Source of the DNA: Bacillota bacterium
GTDB lineage: Bacteria > Bacillota > Clostridia > Oscillospirales > Ruminococcaceae
Assembly: GCA_023413185.1 (NCBI GenBank)
Contig: JAEZQD010000033.1
Coordinates: 1-6,786 of the forward strand
DNA length: 6,786 nt
Direction of reading: 5' to 3'
Position numbers and translations under genes: made by a program. Under the pieces are notes generated by a model. That model was given only the letters and a program-made list of their open reading frames with translations, made no database searches and was not told the origin of the DNA. Each line of letters begins with the position of its first letter. The stretch's first letter is position 1. Positions 6,278 to 6,786 of the stretch are shown here, in pieces.

Positions 6278-6786
6278 TTATGCTTCGCCCGCCTCGTAGT
6301 TGCTGTCGAGATATTGCGCCACCCCATAGCCCTGCGCCTGAATCAGCTCGGTCAGTGCCCCTTTGTTTGGCGGTGCTTTGGTGTAGATAACTGCGGTGCG
6401 CCCCCTGTAGCTTACGGTGGCAAGCATGTGCTCCTGTCGGTTTAATGCATCCTCCAGCCGCCTTGCGCATGCCTTACCCTGCAGCCCCTCTATAAGCAGC
6501 CGCGTGCAGTAGGGATGTGACGGTCCCTCCTGCTGCGCTAGTGTTTTAATGCCAAACAGGAAGTACACAAGATGAAACAGCCACACAACACCCAAAACCA
6601 ACCTGCCTATCGGTACGCCTTTCATCATCACAAAGCCAAACCCCATGGTCAGCGTAACCGCCGCGATGGCGCGCAGCTTGGTTTTAATCGTCATTCCCCT
6701 GCCGCGAACAAACGACTCTAAGTTCTCTTTGTACAGCTTGGTTGACACAAACCACGTATGCAGCCGCTCGGAGCTTCTTGCAAACG
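6278..6786 (-). CDS. DUF454 (YbaN-like) membrane protein with C-terminal HMA-like domain (5' partial)
   Basis: The gene enters from the right edge and runs leftward. The GTG at 6748 is internal, because the frame continues to the edge with FARSSERLHTWFVSTKLYK, the standard middle of DUF454 proteins. Of 168 visible residues, 1-82 match the DUF454 core: the ARSS...W segment, a basic loop FVRGRGMTIKTKLRA (25-39), and two membrane helices near 39-54 and 60-79. Residues about 94-157 form an added soluble domain with the beta-alpha-beta-beta-alpha-beta pattern of heavy-metal-associated domains: TRLLIEG, then ARRLEDALN, ATVSYRGRTAVIYT, and ALTELIQAQGYGV. In a normal HMA domain the loop after the first strand is GMxCxxC. 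Here it is GLQGKAC (100-106), with only the second Cys kept. E. coli YbaN is about 125 residues and lacks such an extension. Function is unknown for DUF454. The C-terminal domain may bind metal weakly, bind a partner, or be a non-metal HMA relative. Confidence 0.8.
   Translation of the reverse strand, partial: FARSSERLHTWFVSTKLYKENLESFVRGRGMTIKTKLRAIAAVTLTMGFGFVMMKGVPIGRLVLGVVWLFHLVYFLFGIKTLAQQEGPSHPYCTRLLIEGLQGKACARRLEDALNRQEHMLATVSYRGRTAVIYTKAPPNKGALTELIQAQGYGVAQYLDSNYEAGEA

Noticed and set aside
6164..6445. A 93-codon + strand frame spanning the gap between the two - strand genes.
   Set aside because: It overlaps both supported genes antisense, has no convincing ribosome site, and has no recognisable sequence.

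Overview
The window looks like chromosomal DNA from an anaerobic Gram-positive Firmicute, probably a Clostridia/Oscillospiraceae-type gut or sediment bacterium. The evidence is purine-rich ribosome sites (GGAGGGG, AAGGAG, GGAGG), an extended -10 promoter, classic intrinsic terminators, moderate GC, and a gene set familiar from that group. The taxonomic call is an inference. I see no transposase, integrase, tRNA, rRNA or CRISPR array.

Left part (1-3651, + strand): a CUT2-type ABC importer for monosaccharides, of the ChvE-MmsA-MmsB (GguA-GguB) kind. It has the C-terminal half of the sugar-binding protein (cut by the left edge), a double-domain ATPase that starts with GTG at 752, and a polytopic permease that starts at 2411. 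A strong hairpin with a T-run lies between the binding-protein and ATPase genes, and smaller hairpins lie between the ATPase and permease genes. This suggests a stepped operon in which the binding protein is made in excess. A very strong terminator closes the unit at 3608-3651.

Middle part (3652-5015, + strand): an extended -10 promoter drives a gene for an ANT(6)/AadK-type aminoglycoside 6-adenylyltransferase homologue, followed by a small stand-alone TfoX C-terminal-domain protein. A hairpin with a 14-bp palindrome sits in the convergent gap after it.

Right part (5059-6786, - strand): a membrane acyltransferase of the acyltransferase-3 family lies downstream of a gene entering from the right edge. 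That gene encodes a DUF454 (YbaN-like) membrane domain fused to a C-terminal domain that resembles a heavy-metal-associated (HMA) fold but lacks the first metal-binding cysteine.

The sugar importer is one functional unit. The other genes look like ordinary accessory chromosomal genes with no obvious link to it. I found no clearly new multi-gene system. The most unusual items are the DUF454-HMA-like fusion and the chromosomal ANT(6)-like gene with its own strong promoter.
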